Counted from the first letter of the stretch, positions 12,666 through 25,201 are shown. The stretch: 64,000 nt of DNA from Ulota crispa (GCA_963920765.1 OY987244.1:12526501-12590500); one strand, 5' to 3'. Made by a program: numbers and translations. The notes: a model not told the origin generated them from the sequence alone.

Positions 12666-14318
12666 ATATGTACTTTTTTTACATAGTAGGCATTAAATGA
12701 TATTAAATATTCTTTCAAATAATGCTTGTTGTTTAGAACATATTGCTTGTTTTAATGGCTTATGTTATTGATATTGACTTTCTTACTTCTCACTTACTTA
12801 CAAATGGAGCTTGCATTGAATTTTTATACTATTTTTGAAGGAGGATTGACTTCTCAAATTTGCCTCATGAGAATAAAAGAAGAAGACATCAAGCACAACT
12901 TGCATCTAATGCGTAAGATTTACATTGTAAAGAAAGGAAGGCTTGATGTACAAGATGATGATGTCATTCCAAAGAATCTACCAAAGGCTTGTTTTTGAAA
13001 AAAATAGGCATGTATAGAGATGATAATAGATATCTTTTGGAGTTGTGATATTTTCTTTTTGTTTCATGTGTCTTTTCCAAGGTTTGGGAAGAACCGACCA
13101 CTAGTTCAAAGCTAGCTGATTGAAATGAAAAAAAACTGTTTGCAATTTATAAATGTTGGCTAAAAACCGGCTTAAAATCTTAATTTTTTTACTTATAGTA
13201 TAAAATAGAGAAAATAACCAACAAAGGTCCTTGATAAACTAGTTCAATACAAGAATTCAAGAAAATCTACCAAAAATTCTCAAATATTTCCCAGACCCTG
13301 ACTTTTTTTCACACAAACTTTGAACATTCCATTTTTTTATTTCAATTCATTTATGGCTAGTGTAGTGGATATTGAATCTAATGAGTTGTTGATAGACGCT
13401 ATAGTTGGTTTGATTTAAGTTACCGGTAGTATTAAGAGTGGACCAAGTTTTGTATGCTCGTTCTTTAAGCAAATACATTCTTTTGTTGATGTTAAACTAA
13501 TAGTCATTAGTTGACGGTGAAGGTGTTAGAGGGTTTTACTTGACAATCCAATCACCAACATATTGCCATAGTATTGAGAGTGATTATTGTAAAGATTTTC
13601 AATTATAGTAAATTTATGCTTCTAGTTATTGATACTCCGACTCTTCAAAGTTTTTCCTCAAACCAAAAAAATTGTATTCCTACTTTTCAAGCTTAATGTT
13701 GCTCCAATCCAATTACAATTAGTCATTGTTCCCCTACTTTTATAACAACTCCTTGTTTCAATACAACAATAATAAATAGTTGTTTTTAAGATGATACAAA
13801 AAGCCATTGTTTCAATATTGTTCCTCATTTTTTTTCAATTATCATTATTTCAATATGACAATGTAACAACATTGCAGAGCACTAGGTAATATTTTTGAAT
13901 TGTTCCTAGGTTATTTCAATAATAATTCTAAATTAGAGATGTAATACGTCCAACAATATTTTTCAAAATCACACTATTTATAACACACAAAAAGTTGTGC
14001 ACATTAAAATACTATAATTTCACCAAAACTCACACAAGGCTCAATTACTCTAACAACCTTTTTGTGGGACCAAGGTGAGAAAGCTAAGCTATTTTACATA
14101 TAAGGATAAAAGTAAGAATTTGCCCCAATTTTGGAGTTTGCCATCTTCATTCCCTTCCAAGGATCTTAGTCTAAAATTAGAAACTCTTGAGTCCAAATGT
14201 GAAACCAAAATTTTCAAATTCAATCTTTTGATGGTAAATTTCTATACTCTTACATTTTTTGGTATGTGAAATAGCAAAAAAATTTCACGTAGTCCTCACA
14301 AACAAGGTGTCACAATCA
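12666..14318. other. AT-rich intergenic DNA
   Basis: Nothing supported. 13080-13170 shares short stretches (GGGAAGAACC, ACCGGCT) with the element at 25903-26147 and may be a worn relative. Confidence 0.3.
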
Positions 14319-14437
14319 TTAACCCTAACTTCTTTGTTGATCTCAAATGTAGTAAAGGTGTAGATGCATTCCAAATACAAGAAAAATACATTGTATTGTA
14401 CTGCTTACTACAGGTTACTCAGACATTTAAGGGTTAA
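14319..14437. repeat. TTAA-flanked MITE, internally deleted, 119 bp
   Basis: The ends are TTAACCCTAAC and, inverted, TTAACCCTTAAATG. The content matches part of the 242-bp element at 3562-3803 in inverted orientation, so this is a shortened copy. Confidence 0.6.
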
Positions 14438-14455
14438 GTCTAGCGTGAGATTAAA

Positions 14456-14900
14456 CAATCAACCCCATATTTGATCAATATGGAGTTTCATGTTATATAA
14501 GGTAGCATCACCCATAACAGTCAAATTAAGGGTTTTGAACATGGTGATTATTAATAAACATCTAGCAAAGTATAGGATCCTATTAGCAAGAGAAAAATGA
14601 TGAGTTTGCACTTTTGAATGTATTATTTGGATACCGTGAGATTAAGTTGTGAATTTTTAAAGAGCCAATTGCAATTGCACCTAATACCAACACTAAGGTT
14701 TCATGTTCACGTGTTGTACATCCTTGTAGTTACATCTATTCACTTTTAGAGATTTTCCAAGATTTTAGAAGTGATGGTTATTGGTACACTGATGGTTATG
14801 GGTGTTGCTACCTTATGGAGTGTATCTGGACATTGCATTTGTCCATATACTCTCTGTATATAACATGCAACTCCATATTGATCAAATATGGGGTTATATG
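14456..14900. repeat. Foldback element with a nested hairpin in one arm
   Basis: The left arm around ATTTGATCAATATGGAGTT and its continuation to TAAGGTAGCATCACCC recur inverted near 14790-14897. The right arm is split by a 41-bp hairpin (14816-14856) flanked by TA on both sides that the left arm lacks. Confidence 0.6.
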
Positions 14901-14916
14901 CTCCAAAATATTATAC

Positions 14917-15139
14917 AAAGGTAGGAGCACCCAATACCAACATTGTACCCAATGGTGTCACTCTTTACACAAGGTAGTCATTCTAAAACTTAAATTTAGG
15001 CTTACTATACATATCTTATTAATGGTGGTCAAAGTGATAAGCTATCTATGACTTACCTATATTTAAGTTCTAGAATGACCAACCTATGTAAAGAGTGACA
15101 CCATTAGGTGCACTATTATTACTGGATACTCCTACCTTA
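14917..15139. repeat. Foldback element, about 220 bp
   Basis: The left arm begins AAAGGTAGGAGCACCCA and includes GGTGTCACTCTTTAC. The inverted right arm ends in TACTCCTACCTT and includes GTAAAGAGTGACACC. It is non-coding. Confidence 0.6.
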
Positions 15140-15179
15140 AATCCCACCAATTTTTGAAGTCCTTTTTTTAAAAAAATCT

Positions 15180-15660
15180 AATTTTTTTTTTTCACTTTTT
15201 TTTGGGAGGGGGGAAGCGGTTACAGTAAATCTGCATGCTAATCAAGAGGCCACAAGGGACCACCAGAGGGCAGCATGGAAGAGTCCAGGGAGGCTATTTC
15301 AATAAACACGCCTCTTCAGAAATTCATACTTGAATTAAACTCCAGAAGATGGGCGGCCTTATCGTCCGTGCACTGTCCCAACTAGTTCAGGCTTATCACC
15401 AGAGGCCACGTATCGCATGTCTCGTGACAAGCACGTGATTCACTTGGCCGTTCACGTGTCCGTGGTCCGTGGCCCATCCCCCTAAAGCCAGCAGCGTATG
15501 GGCTTGAGATACTGCACAGACGTGTTTATGGGGCCAGGGTAGAAAAACTTAATTTTATTACTTACAAGGGTAAAGTAATAACCTGCCTCTTGTTTTTATT
15601 TTATTTCTGGAACCGGTCAAATTTACCTGAACTACGGGTAAGCTTTCATGCTCAGTTAAT
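15180..15660. other. GC-richer block with CACGTG motifs
   Basis: This block stands out from the AT-rich DNA on both sides. It has two CACGTG cores (near 15434 and 15453) and many CpG dinucleotides, a composition like promoters or exons in this window. No reading frame or splice pattern was identified. It may be a remnant of a gene or a regulatory segment. Confidence 0.3.
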
Positions 15661-15947
15661 ATTTGTCACGGTGATAGGCGTTTTTTATTCTTAAAGTCTC
15701 AAAAACTCCTTTGTCAAAAATAACCATGTGTTTTCATGTCTTGCCCAATAACAGGATTTCACAAGTATCATCAATATTCTCTGAACATATTCCATTTACA
15801 TGAATATTTTCAATAGCTTTCAATCAAGTATTATAATCGACTTTTACGCACTACTAAAATTCATTTGCGTTATCTTTCTCAAACAATTACTCAAATTGTT
15901 ATTCAAGGATATAGATCCAACCTTCACATTGCAAGGGAAGGACACCC

Positions 15948-16873
15948 TTAATCCATAAAGGACCATGGCCTTTATTTTGTCAAAAGGCACTTAAAACTGC
16001 CATCTTTATGGCAAAGAGTAAAAACGCTTGAAAATCAGGCATTTTGCATATTTGACCATAGGATCTTGTGCTAAACTACTATAAGAATGTGTCATACAAA
16101 ACTCAATAACTTTGACCACACAGATTGGAAGATATATGCATTTAAAGTGTAAAAAATAACTCATTTTGCACCTTGCTTGACTAAATTTTTTATCTTTGAA
16201 CATTTTTAACTTAAAATTTTTGCACCACAGAGTTTGGAATACTATTTTTGCATGGTGGGAAGTTGAATTGGGAATCTTGAGAAAAAATAAAAAATAAAAC
16301 ACTTAATTCTCATTCTTTAAAAAAACATTAGATAGAAGAAGGTATGAGATTGAACAAAAACTTAAATTGTTAACAACCCTAGAATGGAATTGAAACACAA
16401 TAATCCCAATGGTGAGATTGTTCTAGAAAGCAAACTTCACCCTCTCCAACAGTTTATTTTGAAAAAATGTTAGACCTGCATTCAGAAATGAAGTTTACAA
16501 GTTATTTTTTCAAGAAGATGCTTGAGTTGCCCAAAAAACAAGATTGTTCATAACTTTCTCATAACTAGTCCAAATGGAATGAATCAAAGCTTCAGATGTA
16601 GACAAAGATATAATCTATAAGAAAAAAGAATTTAAAAAAATTTCAAGTTTTTATAAGATTTTTTTTTGCTGCCCCTAGTCCCAAATTTGTGCTTATTTGG
16701 GCATAACTTTTGCTCCCTGGCATCAATTAGAATAAAAATTATATTCCCCAAAAGCTAATGTGTTTTTCTATTTTCAAAAAAGTTTCAAAAAATTGAGACA
16801 AAAATTGAAGCCATAGGTACCTGCCCAAAATTCCATTTGTCCCCCAAAGGGACAATGGTCCTTCAGGGGTTAA
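15948..16873. repeat. TTAA-flanked MITE, 926 bp class (inverted copy)
   Basis: The ends are TTAATCCATAAAGGACC (left) and, inverted, TTAACCCCTGAAGGACC (right). It is the same length as 3832-4757 but in the other orientation: CATAGGTACCTGCCC and TTTGTCCC lie near its right end. Confidence 0.8.
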
Positions 16874-16875
16874 GC

Positions 16876-16966
16876 AATTACATTGGCTATAGTCTGCAAG
16901 GGACAGTTATATTGGCTATAGTCGGCAGGGGACAATTATATTGGCTATTGGCTCTAGACTGCAAGG
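16876..16966. repeat. 29-bp tandem repeat, about three copies
   Basis: ATTGGCTAT recurs at 16882, 16911 and 16940. Each unit continues as AGTCKGCARGGGAC with small changes. Confidence 0.8.
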
Positions 16967-17995
16967 GAGGGGGCTTTGTGTAAAGAGAAGTTATTTTATG
17001 GAAGTTTCAATGGGTACCTTATTCAAAGCGAGCCAACACTACGAGTTTGTAACTCTGCTTGTTCACTCTTTGTCCAAAAGTGGGAGTTAACGTTCCATAG
17101 GGCACCAAGAACAACATCAAGCTACAGATGAAGCATCTACTGGAAAGAAGCTGTGCTTCCATAATGAAGGCAATCCAGGTAAATCCTTTGTATTAACAAG
17201 AGTATGTAAGCAAGATTGCAACATAACAAAGCACTACCTAAACTGGCATATACCGCACTGCAGCTAAAATCACACTTACCTAGCCATTTGCTGAACAACA
17301 CTTGTTACTGCAATGACCGTAAACGGACTCTAGCATGTAGTGGTACCTTTGAAAAGTAATATGCACTAGGAACCAGATATGCCTGATAACTACAACACTA
17401 CCATAAGCAAATACTAGTATTGTGCTACAACTAAACTGGAGGCAGATGTAAAACCTCATTCCATTTAATGCGATAAACCCACAATTCCTCGTCAGAGTAG
17501 ATAAGTTTTGGGGACGCAAAACAATATGGAATCAAAATCACACTTTCGACGGTTGGAAAATGAAATTGTGGAGCAGTTTGAGTGGGAAGACCCAAACCCT
17601 TTGCTAATCGGCTTTTGATGGTCCCTGCTGCTATTGTCTCCCTAATGATACGGCAAACGGCATCTGATATGAAGCAGGGCAAAATTAGCAGCCACTGGGT
17701 TTGTGGTTGACTAACCGTGGGAAAGTCCTACAAAAAGGTGACATCTCTGAGTACCCCAAAGACACTTCAGTCAGTCTTCTTGCTTGGCACGTCGCTTGCG
17801 AAGTTGAGTCCATTTGCCCAGCTTTGAAATATAAAAATCCTCTTGGTCAACCTGCTATATTGCCAAAGCAACAACACAGTGAAGCCCAGATAAGCAGGCA
17901 GAAACATGGCCAGGAGAGATGGCAAGAGGAACCCTTAAGAAGAAAGCAAATCATGCCTGAAGTCAGGTCACAGATATGACGATATATTTCAGCCC
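16967..17995. other. Downstream flank of the cryptochrome gene
   Basis: This region has intermediate GC content and probably contains the 3' untranslated region of the cryptochrome, transcribed leftward from 17995. A minus-strand frame of 83 codons (17431-17682) and a plus-strand frame of 92 codons (17701-17979) are open but have no recognisable family. Neither is called as a gene. The polyadenylation point was not identified. Confidence 0.4.
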
Positions 17996-20900
17996 TCACA
18001 TTTCAGCTCCACTTGGACCAATCTAAATTAAAAGAGAGGTTGTTTGCACCATAGATAAGCACAAAGCTCAATTTGTACGATTTCAAAATGGCACAAACAC
18101 ACACCAGCTAACGTAGCACAACATTTGAACCTTACAGAGAGCAAAAGAAACCAACAATACAAAATCAAAAGGGAAAAAAAAAAAATTAACTAAAATAGTT
18201 GCCTTACCTTGCTGGAAGCTGTAGCCTCTAGATTCACCCTCTGCGAGGCATTCAAGTATCTCCGAGATAGACTAGTTCCTCTGCGAACCTCGGGAACGGA
18301 AGGCACAAGACCTTCACGAACTTGGGCTGGGGCACGTGCAGAAAGTGACCGAGACCAAACAGGAACAGTTCCGGTGCCATTGTAAGCTGGTCCTGCCACA
18401 GAAGATGATTCTGTTGTGGAATCCGCATCGTAATCCACGGCAGTAACAGTAGGCCAGGCTGCATGAGTTCTATCTAATGGCACTCGGCCGTTGGCTTCTT
18501 CGACATAATTAGCAGGGCTATTCACAACGATATCCCTCCTTTGAGCCGCGTAAGGAGGTTGACCTAATACTGCATCTGCAGATTCTTCAACATCCTCCAC
18601 CACAGGTGCAGCCTGGTTCATAATGGATGCATAAGCTTGCTGGTGGAACTGATTAGGTACTATCTCTGGCACAAGTTGATCCTTTCTGTAGCTATTGCAT
18701 GACATTTCAGTATCCCTGTGTACTATCACTTTGGGTACATCCATTCTCTCATGCAAAGGTCCTCCCGTGCCGATAACTTCGACAGTATTTCCAAGTCCTT
18801 CAAAGCCATTTGCATGAGAAACTTTCATGGCAGCATCTCTTTCCCACATCTCTGCAAGTGATGCCTGGAGTCGCTCCCTGACAGCTCCAATCTCGACAAT
18901 AGGTTGTGGATAGTTTTTTCCCAACTCAACACCAGCAGCTCGAAGAGCCGCCGGGGGAGCATCCCAAGGATGATGAATCCACTCGTTTGGTAGTCTTGAC
19001 AGCTCTGGGAGCCACCTCCGCACATAATCACCCTCAGGGTCAAATCGGTAGCCTTCAACCTGATGTAGAAAATAATTAGATTAAGAGTTTAAAACAAAAT
19101 TAAACTATGCTCATAGCCAAAATTGAGCTGCTTTGTCAAGAATTTAAGCAAAATACGCTATGGCTTAGACTGATGCTAAGATTGGAAGCAAAACAGGGAC
19201 GAGCAAGGCGGTAGGATGAAGCCACAAGCATTGGCAGAATCAAACCAGCATTGGCACCATCTCAGGCACCATCATAGAATGAACCAGATCTATGACGGCT
19301 AAATCTCCACGTACGTGATTTAGTCAAATTCCTACTAAACGGCATAATGTTTAGCATGTACCTTAAAAGAACTGACCACAAGACAAAAATGCCATTTAAT
19401 AATATGCAACAGTTGACTTGACGCCTGGTAAATGGATGCAGTAACTACCAAAGAAAAATTAAACAAATGGTGGTGCTTCACACCTGAGGATTCTCTATTC
19501 GATCTAGTTCATGGCCGTCTGGTAGACTGCCAGAAATGTATTGCCAACCAAGAACATCACACTCTAGGTCTGCATCAAGGAGAACGTCCCAGAAATACTT
19601 CATCCCCCATCTCCACGGAAGTTGCAAAAACTTCACAGAGAAACTGGCCACCACAATACGAACCCGATTGTGCGCCCAGCCCGTAGCCCAAAGCTCTTTC
19701 ATACCAGCATCCACCAAGGGATAGCCCGTTCGTCCTTGTCTCCATGCTTTGAAGTATCCCTCATCCGCACGCCATGGAAAAGATTTCAAATTGGCAAGGA
19801 GTGATCTTTCATGGGTGAATGGGAAGTGAAAACTAAGGTATCTGGAGTATTCTCGAAACCCTAGCGCCCTCAGGAACATGTTCGCGCTTTGTTCCCCACC
19901 TGCGAATCCTTCTCCAGCCCACGTGATTTGCTTTTTGCGAACCTCGTGGAAAATCTTGCGAACACTCACTTCTCCAAAGTGCATGTGAGGAGATAACAGC
20001 GACGTTGGAGCGCCACTGATCCCATCTGCTCTGTGCCTCTCCGTAGCATAGTCACACAGAGGAGCACGTAAGAAGGACTCTAAGGACTTGTTTGCATAAC
20101 TCCACCCTGGACACCATGCCCGTGCCAAAAGTGCATTGCTGCTTTTATCAAACTCGTCTTCCAGACCCAGATCCTCCGCGCTACAGCTTTGAAGTTTTCC
20201 TGGCACAACCAAACTAAGAACAAGCTAAGAATCTTAGGGTTAAGGTAGTACAACAAATATAGAGACCAATAAAATAAAATAAAACTTAGAAACAACACAA
20301 ATGTCATCATGCAGAATTAACAGACATGAGTCAATGTCAAAAAGCGCCATTCTCAGTATTTTAAAAGAGTAAAGCCTAGATATGTTCTTTTAGACCTTCA
20401 ACGTAAAAATGTCACCCTATCACGATTAGAAATAGGTTTGCTGCTAGAGTACAGGATACACAATTAGATTCAAAACCACAACATACCTATAGGTCCTATG
20501 AGTCTTTTAGGGGGTAGAAGAGGCGACTCCGGCTCAAATGGCATGTTCATATACTTGTGCCAAAAGTCGTCATACAAAGTGAATGCTTGCCCTTCGTCAT
20601 CATACACCTCCCAAGGCTCATATAGCAAATCTCCATTAAATGTATGAACCACAATCCCTTTCTGTGCTAGCCCTTGCTTCACTCGATGATCCCTCACAAG
20701 AGAGACAGGATCTGCAACCATGACAATTAAAAGTTTGTTGTAAATATAAAGTTTCTTCAAGCTCTAAACAAGTCTACAATGGTGTGAAGAGAAATATATA
20801 TCATACTAATCATATAAAGGACATCGTCAAAAGGCAGGCAATATTTAGAATCTAATGATCAATGTTCAAGACAGAGGAAGTTGCTAAAGTATACCACCAA

Positions 20901-21283
20901 CTGACTGGCAAAAATCTCGTCTATCATCAATCTAAACTAATGGCTTCCGATAACCACTCACCATACAAATGATTGAAAAAGACTTGAGTTGCACCGGTAG
21001 CTTCGGCAATCTCCAAAAGCACGGGGAGTGTATCTTGCGACTTCCTCATTACCAAAAGAGAGCCTAATTTCTTGAGAGAGAGCTCCAAATGCAACAAGCT
21101 CTGCTTCAGCCACCATCTTGATACACGTCCAGGGTCGAACTGTCCATCCTCAGCAGGACACCACACGTACACTGGAATTACAGTTCCTGCTCTGGCAGCT
21201 GCAATAAGTGCAGGGTTGTCCTCAAGCCGAAGATCGCGCCTAAACCAGACAATAGTACACGTCGCCATTTCCGGTGGAATCAT
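17996..21283 (-). CDS. CRY: Cryptochrome, plant CRY1/CRY2 type blue-light receptor
   Basis: Nuclear flavoprotein photoreceptor. Coding exons on the minus strand are 21283-20962, 20711-20487, 20199-19484, 19059-18208 and 18022-17996, joined by GT-AG introns of 250, 287, 424 and 185 nt with compatible phases, giving 713 residues. The photolyase-homology region covers about residues 11-490: WFRRDLR and DNPAL, GRVSRWWLKQSL, LSPHMHFGEVSVRK, GRTGYPLVDAG. The electron-transfer Trp triad is W325, W378 and W401 and the flavin-proximal Asp is D397, each one residue beyond the Arabidopsis CRY1 positions. The C-terminal DAS motifs are complete: DQLVP (548-552, the COP1-binding type VP), an acidic EDVEES stretch (576-581), STTESSS (635-641) and GTVPVWS (651-657). 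A TAA directly precedes the first ATG; the second Met (residue 6, 21268) is an equally plausible start. The last exon is inferred from a good acceptor and encodes only eight residues; retaining the intron would give a near-identical tail ending VRQLF. Whether it is a CRY1 or CRY2 orthologue cannot be decided here. Confidence 0.95.
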
Positions 21284-22480
21284 TTATAAAAATGCTAAAA
21301 CTGCTACTCTCAAGCAACTCCTTTCAGCTTAAGAGCGTAACTTAGACAAAAAACCGCAATCTTCCCTTCAATATAACCTCTCGAGAGTGCAAACGTCGAC
21401 TACGCTCCCTCTAAACAACACCACGTCTACTCCTAACAAACAAATCAACCTGAACTCACGCTCTTTCAAGCCTAGCAACATTAAATACACACGCTCCAGA
21501 CCGAAATACCGACACAAACTTCCTCCCGGTTTAGGTCACGCAGTTCCCTTCCGCGTCCAGACGCTTGATACGGCAGTCTGCTCCACCGCAAGTACACCGA
21601 GCAAAGTCCCTGTTACTTGCAAACACCGGTCCATTGCCACAAAACATGCACTCTACTACTCTCTAGCCAGCGCCAGATGCGTCTTCGACCACCATCGTTC
21701 ACACTAATATTCCTCCGGCGGACTCTCCCTTAAGCATATAGCCGCTGTAACCCCCGCCACCTACAACAATCGACCACATCAAACCTACAAATTCCAATTT
21801 CCTTAGGATCTGCAACAACTTCCATGCGGCTCCACCTCAATCACCGCGCTATTTATAACACTCTGCGCCGCAAATCAACCACACAGATTCTCATCCACCG
21901 CCTCCCATTCAAGCGTCTAACTTAAGTTACATCAAAGCTGCCTATAGCCAAAGTGCATACGCAATAGAAAAAACACCGAGGATGCTAAAGAAAAAACGTC
22001 CTAAACGCAAGCAACGGCAATTGTCTCTCTCTCAATTGAGAAACCCTCGCCTAGCTTCGAAGTTGAAAAACAGGCCAGTGCAAAAGTTCTAAAAACCGAC
22101 TCCGGGTACCTTTGATGTTGAAACAAACGGCTAAAAGTGCACCGTCGAGATCGCTACCGCAGCAGAGTGGTCCGAGCAAAAGCCGTGTGCAAGCAAGGGG
22201 TTGCAAAGTGAAGTGTGCGAGGAGGAGGAGGAGGGAGGGGCGAGGGCGGGGGTGCAGATGCAGACAAAAGAGAGAAAAGAGGGCGCACGACAAAAGAAAG
22301 GGCCACGGTCCAGCAGGACCAACACCACTGCTGCAGCAGCCCACGCAATGGCTCCAAAAGGTCGGAGACGGTTGACTTCACCGGTCCTTCCGGTTGTCCG
22401 GTTACCTACTGTAGCGTTCCCGCTCGAGATGTTAGTGAACCTACAACCAAATATTGCATTTGGGTTGCCGTAACAATTAG
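21284..22480 (-). promoter_or_regulatory. GC-rich upstream region of the cryptochrome gene
   Basis: GC content rises sharply upstream of the start codon and falls again at about 22480, where repeats begin. Seen on the gene's strand, 22150-22330 is rich in C and T. Long frames on both strands here (for example 22051-22344 and 22112-22375) are low-complexity Arg/Pro/Ser frames, as expected of GC-rich non-coding DNA. The region should hold the 5' leader and promoter. An untranslated-leader intron is possible (a TTGTTGCAG acceptor-like site near 21807) but not provable. Confidence 0.5.
21850..21857 (-). promoter_or_regulatory. Candidate TATA box
   Basis: On the minus strand the sequence reads TATAAATA followed by GCGCGG, set in GC-rich DNA where such a motif is unlikely by chance. 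Use of this box would place the transcript start near 21820 and give a leader of roughly 540 nt. Confidence 0.35.
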
Positions 22481-22531
22481 GTGAACTTACCCTAGGAAGT
22501 TACCTACACCAAATAGTGCATTTAGGTTGCC

Positions 22532-23490
22532 TTAGCTCCTAAATGTCCACGGCACCCATTTTGGGTGTCCAATTCAAGAAATTTTAAAACCATGTTGAAG
22601 GCATGGATTTTATCATTTTCAGGTTTTATTTTGGGGAAAAGTTGCGTGCTGAAGTTAGCTTCACTATTGAAATTCAACTTCCTCCATATCTTATTCCAAT
22701 TGTTTTTGGTGGAAGGTTAACCGCAAGCATACATTTTGGTTTGTGAATTGTGTCATGAATAGTGTCGTGAATAGTGTCATGAAGTCTCGTGAATAGTCGT
22801 GAATAGTGTCTTGAATAGTGTCACAGAGCCTATGAGATGTTGCCACATTGAAAAGATGGGCATCAAGTTGAGCAAAAGGTGAAGATTTCCTTTGGGCATT
22901 CCCTTGGGCAATAAGGCCCTTTTTATTGAAATTTTGACATTTAACAAAATCTAAAAGAGCTTTTGAACTAATTTCAATTGGAATATCTTAGTTATATAAA
23001 TTAGAATCCATTCACCATTGAATTTTCCTTCATTCAAATTGATTTTTGGTCAATAATTGAAACTAAAAATTTCTTTGTATTAGGTGTTTGCACTTTGATA
23101 GTTGCATTGCAGGCTCATTTGTGAAACTATGGTCATGGATTTGGAAGGGGGGCCATTTGTTTTCAAGTAACAACAATAAACACTAAAGCATCCTAAGTGG
23201 CTACTTCCCAATTTTGTATCCAAAAGTTGCCAATTTGCATTAGAAGTTTTGTGCGGCTCCTAAAAAAGCAAAACATTCTATACTCATCATCAATCAATCA
23301 CAAATATCTGAAAATCCGCATGGCCATTTTGGGTAATTTTTATGTAGTGTCATCTAGAAACCTTGAAGTTCAAGATTCAACAATTACAATTTTGTTTTGA
23401 AGTTTAATAATGATCTTAGAAGGAGAATTCAAAAACTTCAAAAATGCATTCCAAAAACCAGATATACACCCTTGGGCATTTAGGGGTTAA
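22532..23490. repeat. TTAA-flanked MITE, 959 bp, with a short tandem repeat
   Basis: The left end, TTAGCTCCTAAATGTCC, is worn; the right end, inverted, is TTAACCCCTAAATGCCCAAG. A short array with GTGAATAGTGTCAT units sits at about 22741-22824. The right TTAA is shared with the next element. Confidence 0.6.
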
Positions 23491-24427
23491 CCCCTAAAGG
23501 ACCATTGTCCCTTCAAGGGACAGGTTGGACTTTGGGCATGTACCTATGGCTAAACTATTTTGTGTGATTTTTTGAAACTTTTATTGAAGATGGGGATTTC
23601 AATGATCTATGTGGGCATTTGATTTTTTCTTCATTCCAACATTTGATGAAGAAGTTATGCATGAATTTGTGAAAATTCGAGGAGGACTGCCCATTTGGGC
23701 AGCCCAAAAACTTTTTTAAAATTTACATTTTTTTGAAATGAAAATTTGAAACTGGTTCTTTAGATTTTTTTATACATGAGAAGCTTTGAATCATTCAATT
23801 TCAATCTATGAGATGAAAGTTATGAGGAGTTTTTGTTTGTGGGTAGTTATGGATTCTCTACACTAAAATAAACTATGAGATCTTTTATTTTACCCAATTT
23901 TCAGTATTTTAGAAAAAAAAATTAAACCAAAGGAAGCAAAATGTGCATCACAACATTATAACCGTTGGGATTTGCATTTTTCATTTCAATAATAAAATTC
24001 TTAACAATTTAGTGTTTAGACTCATTCTCTACTTCTTTTTCCTTACTATTTTTTCCCATATGTTGTATAGTTCCAATTGATTTGAAAATTCTTCCACACA
24101 TACCCAGTTTGATCTTCTACATGGAAAAATAAAAGCGCAACTTTGGGTAGAGCAATATTTTTGTTATAAGAGTGGTCAAAGGCTTTTGAAGTTTTCATGC
24201 AGCATGGAAAAAAAACTTTTTTTTCATTATAGATGTAAATATCTCACTTTTCTCCATTTGAAATGAGCTGATTTTTTTCCCACAAGTACCTCTTCTAGTC
24301 TGGGGCAAGATCCTGCAGTTGGATTTTGCAAAAACAAAACATAAAATCCCTTTTTACTAAACCTCCTAGAAGTGGCAGTTTTTAGTGATTTTTCAAAGAA
24401 AAAAGGGCTTGGTCCTTTAGGGGTTAA
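23487..24427. repeat. TTAA-flanked MITE, 941 bp
   Basis: Both ends read TTAACCCCTAAAGGACC when oriented inward. It shares its left TTAA with the preceding element and its right TTAA with the following one. It belongs to the 930-bp class, and a reversed copy is at 57207-58146. Confidence 0.8.
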
Positions 24428-25201
24428 CCCCTAAGCGCCCAGGCCATATTCACGCAAATCCATACTCTTGAGTATTTAGTCCAATAAAAGTATCACCTAA
24501 GTAGAGTCAAATAGCTTGAATTTTTTTGAGTGGTAGTAGACACATGCCTAAAGGTACATGAAAAAGTACAAGTCCTTTGACTTTACCATAAAGAAGAGGA
24601 TAAGAGTCAAACGTGGACATTTTTCAAAACTGAGCGCCCCATTTTGAGGTCATGGGGAGCTCAGGGGTAAATGTCCAATCAACCATTTTATGATCTCTAT
24701 CCTCTTTTGCAGGTTGCCTGAGATGAAAAGAAACATTTTTTGAAAAAAATAAAAATGATTTTCATAAAAGAAAGCAAGTCTACTTTCCAACCCAATTTGA
24801 ATCATCTCAATCCAAGTTCAACTCAACCAAGGAGAATTTTCCAAAGACAAACATTTCAATATTTGTTAGTGTTATAAAATTTACTATTTTGGGAAACTAA
24901 TGATGCTCTCTCCTTTAAAAAGAAAACATTTGTGAACAATAAAATAGAATGTATAATATTAACCAATCATACCAAATTTCAAAATATATGAATAATATAT
25001 GTAATTTTGATGAATATTAAATGGTAAATGCCTCCAAAGTCATTTAATAAGAGTCCAATTTTTTTTTGAATGTTTGATTGCTTGGATAAACATCATGATT
25101 CTTGTTTTCTCTTTTGAAGCAAACTTCATCAAAGCTCCAAAGTGTCATTTTATAATGCATTTATGTTTTGCCCTTACCCCCTTGGATGTTTAGGGGTTAA
25201 C
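24424..25201. repeat. TTAA-flanked MITE, 778 bp
   Basis: The left end is TTAACCCCTAAGCGCCC and the right end, inverted, is TTAACCCCTAAACATCC. The right half has the GCCCTTACCCCCTTGG block of the 530-bp subfamily. The first TTAA is shared with the element to its left. Confidence 0.75.

Noticed and set aside
17431..17682. 83-codon minus-strand frame as a further cryptochrome exon
   Set aside because: The eight-residue last exon ends the frame upstream of it, and its translation does not resemble any cryptochrome tail. Most likely untranslated region.
22051..22484. Overlapping Arg/Ser/Pro-rich open frames on both strands
   Set aside because: Low-complexity frames in GC-rich purine/pyrimidine-biased DNA upstream of the cryptochrome; no motif and several frames open at once.
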